Shown here: positions 16,750 to 26,500 of the stretch, piece by piece
Position numbering within the stretch: the first letter of the stretch is position 1
Layout of the letters: each line of letters opens with the position of its first letter
DNA from: CAZPAH01 sp964584495
Lineage (GTDB): Bacteria > Krumholzibacteriota > Krumholzibacteriia > Krumholzibacteriales > Krumholzibacteriaceae
Direction: 5' to 3'
Assembly (NCBI GenBank): GCA_964584495.1
Contig: CAZPAH010000022.1
Location: 1-29,425 of the forward strand
Length of the DNA: 29,425 nt
Made by a program: the position numbers and the translations under genes
The notes under the pieces: generated by a model
Databases searched by the model: none
What the model was told of the DNA's origin: nothing
Seen by the model: only the letters and a program-made list of their open reading frames with translations

Positions 16750-17127
16750 GTGAAAACCAGAGTGTTGGTGGTAGACGATGCGATCTTCATGCGCAAGATG
16801 ATCTCGGACATCCTGGAAGGTCACGGGATGGAGATCGTGGGAGAGGCCGATACCGGCGCTGACGCGGTACAGAAATACGCCGAGCTCAAACCGGATCTCG
16901 TCACTATGGATATCATAATGCCGGAGATGAACGGCATAGATGCCGTGCGCGATATCATCGCGGCCGACTCGAACGCCAGGATCGTCATGTGCAGCGCTCT
17001 CGGCCAGCAGGCGCTTGTGCAGGATGCGCTGGCGGCCGGAGCAAAGGATTTTCTGATAAAGCCTTTCAACCCCTCCAGGGTGGTCGAGGTAGTCACGAGA
17101 GTACTTAACCAGGTTGTCGCTAATTAA
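16750..17127 (+). CDS. cheY: Chemotaxis response regulator CheY
   Basis: Single-domain receiver of 125 residues and the probable output of CheA. The acidic pair is Asp9-Asp10 (VVDDAIF), the phosphoacceptor is Asp54 (VTMDIIMPEMNG), the switch Ser/Thr lies in MCSALGQQ, and the conserved Lys is in FLIKPF. The start is a GTG at 16750, with AAAGGAG (16737-16743) six bases upstream; longer in-frame extensions run into cheC. Its partner in the motor or other machinery is not in the window. Confidence 0.93.
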   Translation: MKTRVLVVDDAIFMRKMISDILEGHGMEIVGEADTGADAVQKYAELKPDLVTMDIIMPEMNGIDAVRDIIAADSNARIVMCSALGQQALVQDALAAGAKDFLIKPFNPSRVVEVVTRVLNQVVAN

Positions 17128-17150
17128 GGAAGGTGCTGAAAGGACCGGTT

Positions 17151-19049
17151 ATGCCTGAATTGAACAACAACGAACGCGAAATTATTCTTAGTTTCGCTTC
17201 GAGGGTTGATCGAAACGATCCCGGAGCCTTGAACAATCTCGGCGTTCTCTATTTCCGCAAGGGAATATACGGCGAGGCGATAGCGCAGTTCAAGGAAGCG
17301 CTGAAGATCGATCCGAAGTTCGACCTTGCACGGGACAACCTGCAGTATCTCTTTGCGGAGACGGGGCAGGAAGATCCCGATGTCAGCAGGTGGAAGAAAG
17401 AAGTCGAGGAGGATCCCGACAACGACGAAGCGAAGATGAGGCTCGGTGTCAGCTACCAGAATATGGGCCGCTTCGATGAAGCTTCGGAGGTGCTCGGCAA
17501 GGTCGTTGGGAATAACCCCGACAACTACATGGCGAGGATACATCTCGGCAGCGTCCTGAAGGGACGCGGGCTTTTCCAGCAGGCGCTGGAGCATTATCTA
17601 TGCGCCTGCGACAAGGTGAGCAAATCGGCCGTCTTTCATACCGATCTGGGAGAGATCTATTACAACCTCGGGCGTACGGATGAGGCGATATCCGAGCTGA
17701 GGGCGGCGATCAAGCTCGACGCCGATTACTGGAGGTCGCACTTTCTACTCTCCTTCGCGTTCGGTGACGTAGGGCACTATCAGGAAGCTCTCGAGGAAAG
17801 CAGGATCGCATCGAGGTTGAACCCCTCGTTTCAGAACACCGAGGCCAATCTCGCTCTCTCGGACTACGGGAAGGATGGGGGAAATCCGGCGGCCGCCAAG
17901 GATATTCCCAGCCTTGAAAGCACATCATTCACCCTGGGGACGGCTTATAGGGAACGGGGATATTACCGCGAAGCACTTAAGGAGCTGAGAAAAGCCTTAA
18001 GGGACATGCCCGAGAAGGACAGGGTCCATATCGAGATCGGAAAGGTGCATCTCGCCGAGGGTGACGAAAATAAGGCCCTCGTATCATTCCTCAGGGGACT
18101 CGGGGAAAATCAGGAGAGCGCCGAGACATACAGGCTTTGCGGCTGCGTCTACCATATGCAGGGAGATTACGATAACGCCGCGATATGTTACCTGCAGGCT
18201 TTCAGGCTTAACTGCGCCGATGCGGATTCGATGAACAATCTGGGAGTTCTACTGTACCAGGTGGGTCTTCTAGAAGAAGCGGAAAGGATGTTCAAGAAAG
18301 GGCTGAACCTGAAGCTGTACAATCTCGAGTTGAACTATAACTTCCTGACCTGCAACCTTATCAAGGAAGAATACATGATGGCCGAGAACCTCATACAGCG
18401 GTTGGAGGCTTTCGTCGGCAAGAGCGCCATTCTCTATGAAAAGAGGGCGCTCCTCCATTACAAGCTGAACAGGATGACCTTGGCCCTCTTCGATCTCGAA
18501 AGTGCGCTCACATTCGACAAGAACCACAGCGACGCCATATATCTAAAAGGGTTGGTATTCATGAGGGAGGAGAATTTCGCCGGTGCGATTCAGTCGATTC
18601 TCGAAGCCGCCAAAATAAAACCGGAGTACACGGGGCTTCATTTCTGCCTCGCCCCGGGCGAACAGATCAAGGCCGATCCGATCAAGGTGCAATCTCAGCT
18701 TCCCGTCGAACCGACCGACGGATTGATAGAGCTCCTCCAGGCGGGGGTTAATCGCAGATTCGATATTATCAGGGACAAGCTGAAATCCATCGCCGAGACG
18801 GGGCTGAAGGATCTTCTCGAAGGACTTTCCGCCGGGGGAAGCAAGAATGAGCCGGGGGCCGAGGGCGGACAGGGAACTGGAGAAGATGGGAAGGGTGCGG
18901 GAAGGGGCCGTCCGGACGGGGAAGTATCCGGGTCGATGGAAAAGAAGAAGAAGAAGAATGAAAAAGCGGATAAAGCCACGGAGAATAATGCTCTCGATCC
19001 CGGGGATGGGGAGATCGACCTGGGAAAAGAGATCGAACTTGAGTTGTAG
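17151..19049 (+). CDS. Large cytoplasmic TPR protein at the end of the che cluster
   Basis: A protein of 632 residues composed largely of tetratricopeptide repeats from about residue 20 to 510. Examples are ALNNLGVLYFRKGIYGEAIAQFKEALKIDP and AVFHTDLGEIYYNLGRTDEAISELRAAIKLD. There is no signal peptide or membrane segment. The C-terminal 80 residues are low complexity: a glycine-rich part, a lysine run (MEKKKKKNEKADK) and a final acidic tail (DGEIDLGKEIELEL). The ATG at 17151 is preferred, with GAAAGGA six bases upstream; GTG 17133 is an alternative. It starts 23 bases after cheY and is followed by another TPR protein after 21 bases, so it is probably co-transcribed and may serve as a scaffold or effector. 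The function is unknown. Confidence 0.85.
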   Translation: MPELNNNEREIILSFASRVDRNDPGALNNLGVLYFRKGIYGEAIAQFKEALKIDPKFDLARDNLQYLFAETGQEDPDVSRWKKEVEEDPDNDEAKMRLGVSYQNMGRFDEASEVLGKVVGNNPDNYMARIHLGSVLKGRGLFQQALEHYLCACDKVSKSAVFHTDLGEIYYNLGRTDEAISELRAAIKLDADYWRSHFLLSFAFGDVGHYQEALEESRIASRLNPSFQNTEANLALSDYGKDGGNPAAAKDIPSLESTSFTLGTAYRERGYYREALKELRKALRDMPEKDRVHIEIGKVHLAEGDENKALVSFLRGLGENQESAETYRLCGCVYHMQGDYDNAAICYLQAFRLNCADADSMNNLGVLLYQVGLLEEAERMFKKGLNLKLYNLELNYNFLTCNLIKEEYMMAENLIQRLEAFVGKSAILYEKRALLHYKLNRMTLALFDLESALTFDKNHSDAIYLKGLVFMREENFAGAIQSILEAAKIKPEYTGLHFCLAPGEQIKADPIKVQSQLPVEPTDGLIELLQAGVNRRFDIIRDKLKSIAETGLKDLLEGLSAGGSKNEPGAEGGQGTGEDGKGAGRGRPDGEVSGSMEKKKKKNEKADKATENNALDPGDGEIDLGKEIELEL

Positions 19050-19070
19050 GACAGGAAAGGAAACCGTTTC

Positions 19071-20198
19071 ATGGCTATCCAGTCATCGATAAAAGAGTTG
19101 GGGCTGTTCGACCTGTTTCAGGTTCTCCACCTGAACGCCAAGACCGGCAGGCTAATTATTTCAGATACCGATGACGGCAGGGAAGCGCAGATCCTGTTCA
19201 AGGAAGGGTCGGTTTGCCTGGCATCGATCTACGAGAGATCGGTGCAGCCGGTCGAGGTTCTTCTGGAAGAGTGGGGCATTGTCGATGAGGCGGTTCTGGC
19301 CGCGATGGACAAGGACCTGAAGAAGTGCGAGGATATCGTTCATTGCCTCGAGCGCGCCGGTGTTTCCTCGAGGAGCCACCTGGAAAATTTCTTCCGGGGA
19401 AGGATCAGGGAATGCGTGTACAATATATTGAAATGGGATAACGGGAACTGCCGTTTCTTCGAGGAGGAACTCGACGCCAAGCGGGAGATTCTCGTTATTC
19501 TAAATACGGAAAATCTTATACTCGAAGGGGCCAGGCGGATCGACGAATGGTCGAATATAAAGAACAAGGTTCCATCGAGGCACTCGGTCTTCCAATTTTG
19601 CTCCGACAAGGAACAGGGCCAGAGGCTGAATCTGAAACCCATGGAATGGGAAATTCTCTCCCTGATCGACGGGAACAGGTCGGTATACGAAGTGAACGAG
19701 GCCGTTGGAGAGGATCTTTTCGCGACGAGCAAGCTGATATACGGTCTCGTCGTGATGGAGGTCATCGAGCTTGTAAGCGATAACGATGAGTCCGGGGCCG
19801 GTCTCAACAACGAGGAAAGAATAGACGAGCTGATTCTTAACGGCAGGAAGTATTACAGTCATTTCAATCTCGAGAAGGCGGCGGCCGAATTCGAGAAGGT
19901 CCTCCAGCTCGACCAGGACAACTTCGAGGCCCTGCGCATGCTGGGGGAGATCTATTACAAGATGGACAGGCTCAGCGAGGCCCTCGTATTTCTCCGGAAG
20001 GCGCGGGCCCAGAAACCGCACAACCAGAAGACGATGTTCATCAAGGGGTACCTGCACGCACGCCTGGGAGAGGTGGACAGGGCGATAGCCGAGTGGGAAG
20101 AGCTGAGGGAAAAGAGCCATAACCAGAAGATAATCGAGCTTGTCAAACGGAGGATCGGAGTGGCGCGGGAATGGGAGAAGGTCCTCCAGGAATACTAG
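19071..20198 (+). CDS. DUF4388-TPR protein
   Basis: Protein of 375 residues. The N-terminal part (about 1-115) resembles DUF4388, the domain found in PatA-like and social-motility-associated proteins: SIKELGLFDLFQVLHLNAKTG, then GRLIISD and ILFKEGSVCLAS. A winged-helix-like stretch follows (about 190-235, MEWEILSLIDGNRSVYEVNEA), then TPR repeats (about 250-350) near the C-terminus. No signal peptide or membrane segment is present. AAAGGAAA precedes the ATG at 19071. It closes the che gene block, and DUF4388 proteins elsewhere often sit with receiver and chemosensory genes, so a role in signalling output is plausible. The exact function is unknown. Confidence 0.82.
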   Translation: MAIQSSIKELGLFDLFQVLHLNAKTGRLIISDTDDGREAQILFKEGSVCLASIYERSVQPVEVLLEEWGIVDEAVLAAMDKDLKKCEDIVHCLERAGVSSRSHLENFFRGRIRECVYNILKWDNGNCRFFEEELDAKREILVILNTENLILEGARRIDEWSNIKNKVPSRHSVFQFCSDKEQGQRLNLKPMEWEILSLIDGNRSVYEVNEAVGEDLFATSKLIYGLVVMEVIELVSDNDESGAGLNNEERIDELILNGRKYYSHFNLEKAAAEFEKVLQLDQDNFEALRMLGEIYYKMDRLSEALVFLRKARAQKPHNQKTMFIKGYLHARLGEVDRAIAEWEELREKSHNQKIIELVKRRIGVAREWEKVLQEY

Positions 20199-20258
20199 GC
20201 GGCATCGATACCAACACAGGACTTTCCGGGTTTTTACATCACCGACGATAATCTCTCT

Positions 20259-20286
20259 TTGTATGGTTGCCTCCGCATGGTAATAT
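20259..20286 (+). promoter_or_regulatory. Candidate promoter for the S46 peptidase
   Basis: TTGTAT (20259-20264) and TAATAT (20281-20286) are 16 bases apart, with an extended -10 TGG. The core ATGGTAATATTC (20277-20288) is identical to that of the tRNA-Trp promoter. The weak -35 is offset by the extended -10. The predicted leader to the ATG at 20351 is about 58 bases. Confidence 0.5.
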
Positions 20287-20350
20287 TCCTTCTCCAAAAG
20301 CAAGGCCTGCCGTATGGGGCGACAGGCGGTACGAGAAGGAGGACATACGG

Positions 20351-22519
20351 ATGCTAAGAAAAATGTCGGTAATTTTTCTTGCTTCTGTCCTGCTGGCCCT
20401 CTCCGCTCCGGTATTGTCGGAGGAGGGGATGTGGCAGATGGACAAGTTCGACAGCGTGCTCTTTAAGAGGATGCAGGCACTCGGCTTGGAGCTGTCGCAG
20501 GAGCAGATCTATGCTCCCGGAGGAAAAGGGATAGCCTACGCTATAGTCGAGCTGGGAGGAGGGACGGCGTCGTTCGTGTCTCCGGACGGATTGCTTTTAA
20601 CGAACCATCATGTCGCTTTCACCGCCCTTCAGAGGGCCAGCACCGAAGAGAACAATCTCATAGCCGAGGGATTCTACTCGGACGCCCATGAGAAAGATAT
20701 TCCGGCCGAGGGGTACGAGGCGAGGGTTCTCGTCTCGATAGAGGACGTCACCGGCAAGGTGTTGAAGGCGGCTGAGGGTAAATCGGGGGCCGAGCGTTAC
20801 AAGGCCATCGAGCAGAAGATCAAGGAGATCGAGACGAAAGCCGAGAAAGCCACCGATCTCCGGTGCGAGGTCGCCGGCTTCTTCGAGGGAATGGAATACA
20901 AGCTCTTCTCCTATTTCCTGATCAAGGATATCCGCCTGGTGTACGCGCCTCCTCGGGCGATAGGAAATTACGGCGGGGATATCGATAACTGGATGTGGCC
21001 GAGGCATACGGGGGATTTCTCGTTCTTCCGCGCGTATGTGGCGCCCGACGGAGCCACCGCCGAGTATTCCGCGGACAATGTCCCGTACAGGCCGGCCGTT
21101 CACCTGGCGTTTTCCTCCAGGGGGATCAAGGACGGAGAATATACGATGATAATGGGTTTCCCCGGCAGGACGATGAGGTACAGAACGTCCTATTCGATCG
21201 ATTACAATGAGAGCTGGGGATATCCGGAGCGTATCAGGCTGTTCGGGGACATTCTCGATATATACAAGAAGGCCAGCGAGAACAACCCCGGCGTGGCGAT
21301 CAAAGTCGCCTCGTACGATCAGATGCTCAACAACTCGATGAAAAACAACGAGGGGTTGCTCGAGGGGTTCCGCAAGGCCTCACTGCTGGACAAAAAGATC
21401 GAGCAGGAGAAGGACTTCACGGACTGGATCGACAGCGATAAAGGCAGGAGGAAGAAGTACGGAGATGTGCTGCCGTCCCTGGCCCGGCTTTACGAGGAGC
21501 AGAAAAGCTACAGGGATAAGAGCCTCTTGGGAAGGTTCGTCAATTTCGGGTGCCAGATGATGCGGGCCGCGACGGTGATAGTGAGGTGGAGCGAGGAAAA
21601 GGACAAGAAGGATTTGGACAGGGAACCGGGATTCATGGAAAGGGATCTTCCCAACACGAAGATGCGGCTCGGTATGATAGACAGGAGCTACGACGAGGGG
21701 GTCGACAGGGCGGTGCTGACCTATTTTCTTCTCCGTTCCCGGGACCTTCCTCCCGGACAGAGGATCGAAGGGTTCGACAAGGCGTTGTCGCAGATGCCGG
21801 GGGACACCGACGGCGAAAAGATCGACGCTCTGGTGGAGAAGCTGTATTCGGGCACGAAACTGGCCGACGCCTCCGAACGTATGAGGATGTTCGATCTTTC
21901 CCGCAAGGATCTTTTGAAGGAGAAAGATCCTTTTATAGACCTGGCGGTGGGATTGATGCCGGAAGTGAAGGAGATCGAGGAGAAGGACAAGGCATTCGGA
22001 GGCTCGGTATCCGAATTGAGGCCGCGGTTGATCGAGGGGATGAAGGAGTGGAAGGGTGGAGCCTTCTATCCCGACGCGAACAGAACGATGAGATTGACCT
22101 TCGGTAAGGTGGCGGGCTACATTCCCCGAGATGCGGTGCGTTACGAATATATAACATCGCTATACGGGGCGATAGAGAAGAACACCGGTGAAGAGCCGTT
22201 CGATTGCCCCGCCAAGCTTATAGCGCTGCAGGCCGCCGGTGATTTCGACGGGTACGTCGACGAGCATATCCACGATGTCCCGATAGCATTTCTGGCCACG
22301 TGCGACATCACCGGGGGTAACTCGGGCAGCCCGATCCTGAATGGGAAGGGAGAGGTCGTAGGAGCCGCTTTCGACGGCAACTGGGAGAGCATATCGGCCG
22401 ACTATCTGTTCAACGAGGATCTTACGAGGACGATAAGCGTCGAATCGCGCTATATCCTGTTCATCCTCGACAAGTTCAGCGGCGCCCGGAAGCTGCTCGA
22501 CGAACTGACGATTCACTAG
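20351..22519 (+). CDS. S46-family dipeptidyl peptidase (DPP7 type)
   Basis: Exported serine exopeptidase of 722 residues, the usual length for family S46. It releases dipeptides from peptide N-termini in the periplasm. A Sec signal peptide covers about residues 1-23 (MLRKMSVIFLASVLLALSAP...). The catalytic parts are the His in LLLTNHHVAF (86/87), the Asp in the GDIDNWMWPRHTGDFSFFR region, and the Ser in GGNSGSPIL. Eighteen residues after that serine is glycine in FDGNWES. By the known DPP7/DPP11 rule (Gly versus Arg), this predicts hydrophobic P1 preference rather than acidic. The start ATG at 20351 follows AAGGAGG (20336-20342). Its dipeptide products suit the cytosolic PepD encoded earlier, though the two are not in one operon. 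Confidence 0.93.
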   Translation: MLRKMSVIFLASVLLALSAPVLSEEGMWQMDKFDSVLFKRMQALGLELSQEQIYAPGGKGIAYAIVELGGGTASFVSPDGLLLTNHHVAFTALQRASTEENNLIAEGFYSDAHEKDIPAEGYEARVLVSIEDVTGKVLKAAEGKSGAERYKAIEQKIKEIETKAEKATDLRCEVAGFFEGMEYKLFSYFLIKDIRLVYAPPRAIGNYGGDIDNWMWPRHTGDFSFFRAYVAPDGATAEYSADNVPYRPAVHLAFSSRGIKDGEYTMIMGFPGRTMRYRTSYSIDYNESWGYPERIRLFGDILDIYKKASENNPGVAIKVASYDQMLNNSMKNNEGLLEGFRKASLLDKKIEQEKDFTDWIDSDKGRRKKYGDVLPSLARLYEEQKSYRDKSLLGRFVNFGCQMMRAATVIVRWSEEKDKKDLDREPGFMERDLPNTKMRLGMIDRSYDEGVDRAVLTYFLLRSRDLPPGQRIEGFDKALSQMPGDTDGEKIDALVEKLYSGTKLADASERMRMFDLSRKDLLKEKDPFIDLAVGLMPEVKEIEEKDKAFGGSVSELRPRLIEGMKEWKGGAFYPDANRTMRLTFGKVAGYIPRDAVRYEYITSLYGAIEKNTGEEPFDCPAKLIALQAAGDFDGYVDEHIHDVPIAFLATCDITGGNSGSPILNGKGEVVGAAFDGNWESISADYLFNEDLTRTISVESRYILFILDKFSGARKLLDELTIH

Positions 22520-22548
22520 GCCAGCCGCCTGCGAGCGGCGGCCGGTTC

Positions 22549-22591
22549 CCGTGCGGGCGAATCGGGATTGCTTCCCGGCTCGCCCGCACGG
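22549..22591 (+). terminator. Hairpin after the S46 peptidase gene
   Basis: CCGTGCGGGCGA (22549-22560) and TCGCCCGCACGG (22580-22591) form a perfect 12-bp stem with a 19-base loop, 30 bases after the peptidase stop. The following bases (CTTGTTGACGGG) are only weakly T-rich, so Rho-independent termination is uncertain. The hairpin ends 19 bases before the start of the transporter gene. Confidence 0.45.
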
Positions 22592-22610
22592 CTTGTTGAC
22601 GGGTAAGACG

Positions 22611-23478
22611 ATGGGCGAAATCCTTGCTCTCGGCACGGCCCTTATCTGGGCGATGGCCGTCATCCTGTTCAAGAAATCAGGAGAAAGGGTGGCTCCTTAC
22701 GCCTTGAATTTCTTCAGGGTCACCTTCGGGTCCTCACTTTTCGTGGTCACCTTTCTCCTGATGCGGGAACCTCTATTCGGAAGGGCCCCGCTAAAAGATT
22801 ATCTCATCCTGACAGCCAGCGGCGTCATCGCCATAGCTATCTCCGACACCCTTTTTCACCACTGCCTGAACAGGGTCGGAGCGGGGATAAACGCGATCGT
22901 CGACTGTCTATACTCGCCGTTCATCATACTGTTCGCCTATCTGTTGATCGGCGAAGAGCTCGGTCCGTGGCAGTTTGTGGGGATGGCCCTTATCCTTTCG
23001 GGCATTCTGACAACCGCCGGGCATAAACCTCCCCCCGGCGTCTCGAGGAAAAGGCTTGTGAAGGGGATATTTCTGGGGGTGCTGTCGATGGCGACGGTGG
23101 GACTGGGGATAGTCATAGCAAAACCGGTTCTCGACAGATCACCCGTCCTCTGGGCCACGGCGGTCCGCCAGATTGGAACATTCGCGGTTATGCTTCCGGT
23201 GGCGCTGATCTCTCCGGGCAGGAGGAAGATCTTCGCCGCCTTCAAACCGGCGAGCGGCTGGAAATTCATGCTCCCCGGGACGATTCTCGGGTCGTTCCTG
23301 GCCCTGATACTCTGGATCGGGGGCATGAAGTACACGAAGGCGGGGACGGCGGCGATACTCAACCAGACCAGCTCCATTCACATACTGATCCTGGCCACGA
23401 TATTTCTGGGGGAACCGTTCACCAGGCGCAAGCTCCTGGCCGTGGTGCTGGCTCTGGGCGGAATAGCCCTCGTTACCT
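22611..23478 (+). CDS. EamA/DMT-family transporter, 3' end lost in assembly gap
   Basis: Inner-membrane permease of the drug/metabolite transporter superfamily. About 289 residues are visible before the gap, close to full length (about 290-300). The sequence shows roughly ten hydrophobic helices in two EamA repeats; the first begins MGEILALGTALIWAMAVILFKKSG and the second about residue 150. The visible end, ALGGIALVT, lies in the last helix. Past the 10-N gap, a TAG at 23494-23496 in another frame would end the protein after a few more residues if the real gap were 9 or 12 bases. The substrate cannot be predicted. The start ATG at 22611 has only a weak site upstream. Confidence 0.85.
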
Positions 23479-23488
23479 NNNNNNNNNN
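23479..23488. other. Assembly gap 2 (10 N)
   Basis: Ten ambiguous bases at the very end of the EamA transporter gene. Codon use is alike on both sides, with many AGG and ATA codons, so the join is probably within one genome. Confidence 0.98.
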
Positions 23489-23538
23489 TCGGATAGGAAG
23501 GCCTTTCCCCCGCTCGGTCCGGGGATCATCCTGCATCC

Positions 23539-23554
23539 GGATCTTTCAAGATCC
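23539..23554 (-). terminator. Small hairpin downstream of the papain-like protease gene
   Basis: GGATCTT-TC-AAGATCC is a perfect inverted repeat 24 bases beyond the protease stop on the minus strand, between two convergent genes. No T-run follows on either strand, so terminator function is doubtful. Confidence 0.25.
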
Positions 23555-23577
23555 TATATGCTCGAAGGCGACGTGCC

Positions 23578-26500
23578 TTATCTCAGGAGCACCATCTTAC
23601 GCGTCTCTCTGAAGAGGCCCGTTTCGATACGGTAGAAGTAGACCCCGCTCGACACCAAGGCTCCATCGCCGTTGCGGCCGTCCCATCCTATCCTGTGAGA
23701 GCCGGCAGGCCTGGAACCATCGACCAGGACGCGCACGAGCCTTCCGGCTGGATCGTAGATCTTGAGCTTCACGTCGGACGCCTCGCTCAGAGCGAAGACT
23801 ATCGTCGTCACTGGATTGAACGGGTTAGGATAATTCTGGGCGAGGGAGTTGACGTATCGTGGCGTATCGTCGACCGCAGTCGGTCCGCCCTCTATGCAGC
23901 CCTCGGACTGACCGGAGTATCCGCCGGAGTGCCCAGCATCGTCGATCAGGCATACCCTGTAATAGAGGCAGCCCTCGACCGGGAAATGCTCGTATGATGC
24001 GGCGGGCGCTGGAATCGTTCCGACGCAGTTAGATTCGTCAGGAAGAAATCCGTCCGCCGTGTCGGCGAAGATTGCGTAGAAATCGTAGGCGCCCGGTCCG
24101 GGTATATCCCAAGTGATCTCTATCGTCGAGTCGTTCAGGGCGTCGGCGGCTATCCCCTCGACGTATCCCGGAACCGATCTTACGGCGGCCGGTCCTCCGA
24201 AGGCGCCCTGATCGGGTCTAGATCCGTCGGGGTCATCGCCCACCGCCGGGTCCCCCGTGTCTATACCGCCCGAATAGACGCCGAGGCAGTAGTCGAAGGA
24301 AGCCGTATCGGCGTAATGAGGATTCCTGCTCGAGTTGGTCGAATCGGGGGTCAGCGATGCGACATCGGCGGGGGTATTCCCGTAGCAGTCGTTGAATTGG
24401 AATGTGACGTTGTCGGATGGGACCGCCTGGAATCCGTTCGCGGCCGGAGCATAGGTGATCATGTTGTTCCTGACATCTATCGATACCGACGACATAAGGC
24501 AGACATTCCCCCCGAAATAGAGGGCGCTGTTCCCGTCGACCGTATTGTTTACCATTCCGCCCCAGCAGCTGTCGGCGTAGACGCCCCCTCCGAGGGCATC
24601 GGATGTGTTCTTCGCTATAAGAGAATTCGTCAGATCAAGATGTTCTCCCTTATGGAAGATGCCTCCGCCGGAATTGGTCGTTTGGTTTCCAGCCAAAACG
24701 GAGTTGGCGATCGAGAGGGTCGAATGGTCGGAGCATATCCCTCCGCCGAAATGGCTGCTCGAATTGGACAGTATCGAATCCCCGCTCGATTCGAAGCTCG
24801 AGAGCCGGCAGCAGATCCCGCCGCCGTCGACGAAACCGGAATTGTCGGTTATCACGTTGCCCGACGCAGCGACCGTGGCGTGCAGGGCGTATATCCCGCC
24901 GCCGTTCTTTGTGCCAGCATAGCCCTCGTGGGGCCGCGAACCGGTGATCGTGTTGCCGGTGACCGTGGCGGTAACCTGGTAGAGGTATATCCCCCCGCCG
25001 CTCTGCGCCTCGCAGTTCTCTATCGTGTTTCCCGATATCGTCACCGCTCCGTTGTAGCAGGCTATCGCCCCGCCCGCCGAGTAGTTGCTGGGGCTCACGA
25101 ACCCGCATTCGGTGATAGTATTGTTCTTTATCAGTACCGACGACGCGCTGTGGCAGAGGATTCCTCCCCCGTAGCTTCCAAGCTCCGGCAGCAGGAGCGA
25201 CGATCCCGATCCCGCCGTAATCGTGAATCCCTCGATGCCGCAGACCTCCCCGGTGAGGGTTACGAACGAGACAGGCGATCCCGCCGATTGAACGGTCGTA
25301 GTGTAGGTCTCGGGGTCGTTGACCGTGAAATCGGAGTTCCATCCGCCGAGAATGTAGACAGCCTTCGTCACGGCGACGCTGGAGTTGTATGTCGCCCCCG
25401 CGACGCAGATCGTATCCCCCGGGATCGCCGCGTTGACGGCGTCCTGGATAGAGTGGGCGGCCCATTCCGGTATCGCGTAGGGGAATATGTTTCCCCCGGT
25501 CGGCGAGACGTACCGCCGGGGCTCCCCGACGATGGTGAAGTCCTCGTCGCTCGTGTCGTACCCGGCCAGCTGGCCGTCGAGATAGGCGACGACCTTGATC
25601 CTAGCCGTGTTGACGGGATAGTTGTCGACGTTCCAGATCAGTGAATCGGTCGTCCCCGGAAGCCCGGAATCTATTGTGAAGCCGTAGGAGGCCCCGCTGT
25701 CAAGGCTTAGCAGGACGCTTATCGAGTCGGGTGTTTCACGGCTCGTCGTCCATTTGATAGTATAGTCCTCGAGGGCCGGTATCGACTCCTCACCGTTGGG
25801 ATCGAATACCTCAACGTAGACGTTGCTCGGCAGGTAGTAGATCTGGCGCGTGCTCCTGCCGATGTTGCAGCATCCGTACTTCACGTATCCGAATCCGTCC
25901 TGTCCCCAGTCAAGCCCCCAGCTGTTCTTGATTATCCAGGCGCCGGCGCCCCCGCACTTGGTGTCGTCCCAGCCGACGATGAGAACGGCGTGGTAGCCGA
26001 CCACCTCGTCCTCCCAGTCGAAACAGCCGGAAGAGTAGTCGTAGAACCTGTCCACTATGTCGATGCCGGTGTACACGGGACCTGTGAGAAGGGCTTCCTT
26101 TATCGAGTTGACATTGTCGGCGACAGCGTATGAACCGGTTATGAATGATACCGGTTCGCAGAGTGACTGTGTGCACGGCAGGTCGTCTCTGGCCTCGTAG
26201 GGGATGCACGACTCGAGGACCTGTCCGTATCCGGACATCAAGCTGTAAGCGGCGCTCGACGTACCGCCTCCGCAGTCCGAACCGTAGCTGTTACAGTCGA
26301 TTATCTGCTGTTCGGAAAGATCCTCTATCCTGCCGTCGTATATCCGGGTGTGCGACTCGAGCTGGCCGGTGGCGGCGAAGGCCCAGCATGAACCGCACCC
26401 GCCTTGATCCTTTGCGGATGTCGTTCCACCCAGCGTCCGCCAATCGAACACCTGATCGTACATGGCCCCCTCGGGGGCGGTGATCACCGGAAGGCCCGGA

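Noticed and set aside
24400..25300. CRISPR-like or tandem DNA repeats in the protease gene
   Set aside because: The periodicity is at protein level (26-residue coils). The DNA copies diverge, and there are no identical repeats with spacers.
24316..25644. Long plus-strand frame (442 codons) opposite the papain-like protease
   Set aside because: It is antisense to the beta-helix repeats; its arginine- and valine-rich sequence comes from the repeats on the other strand and shows no domain.
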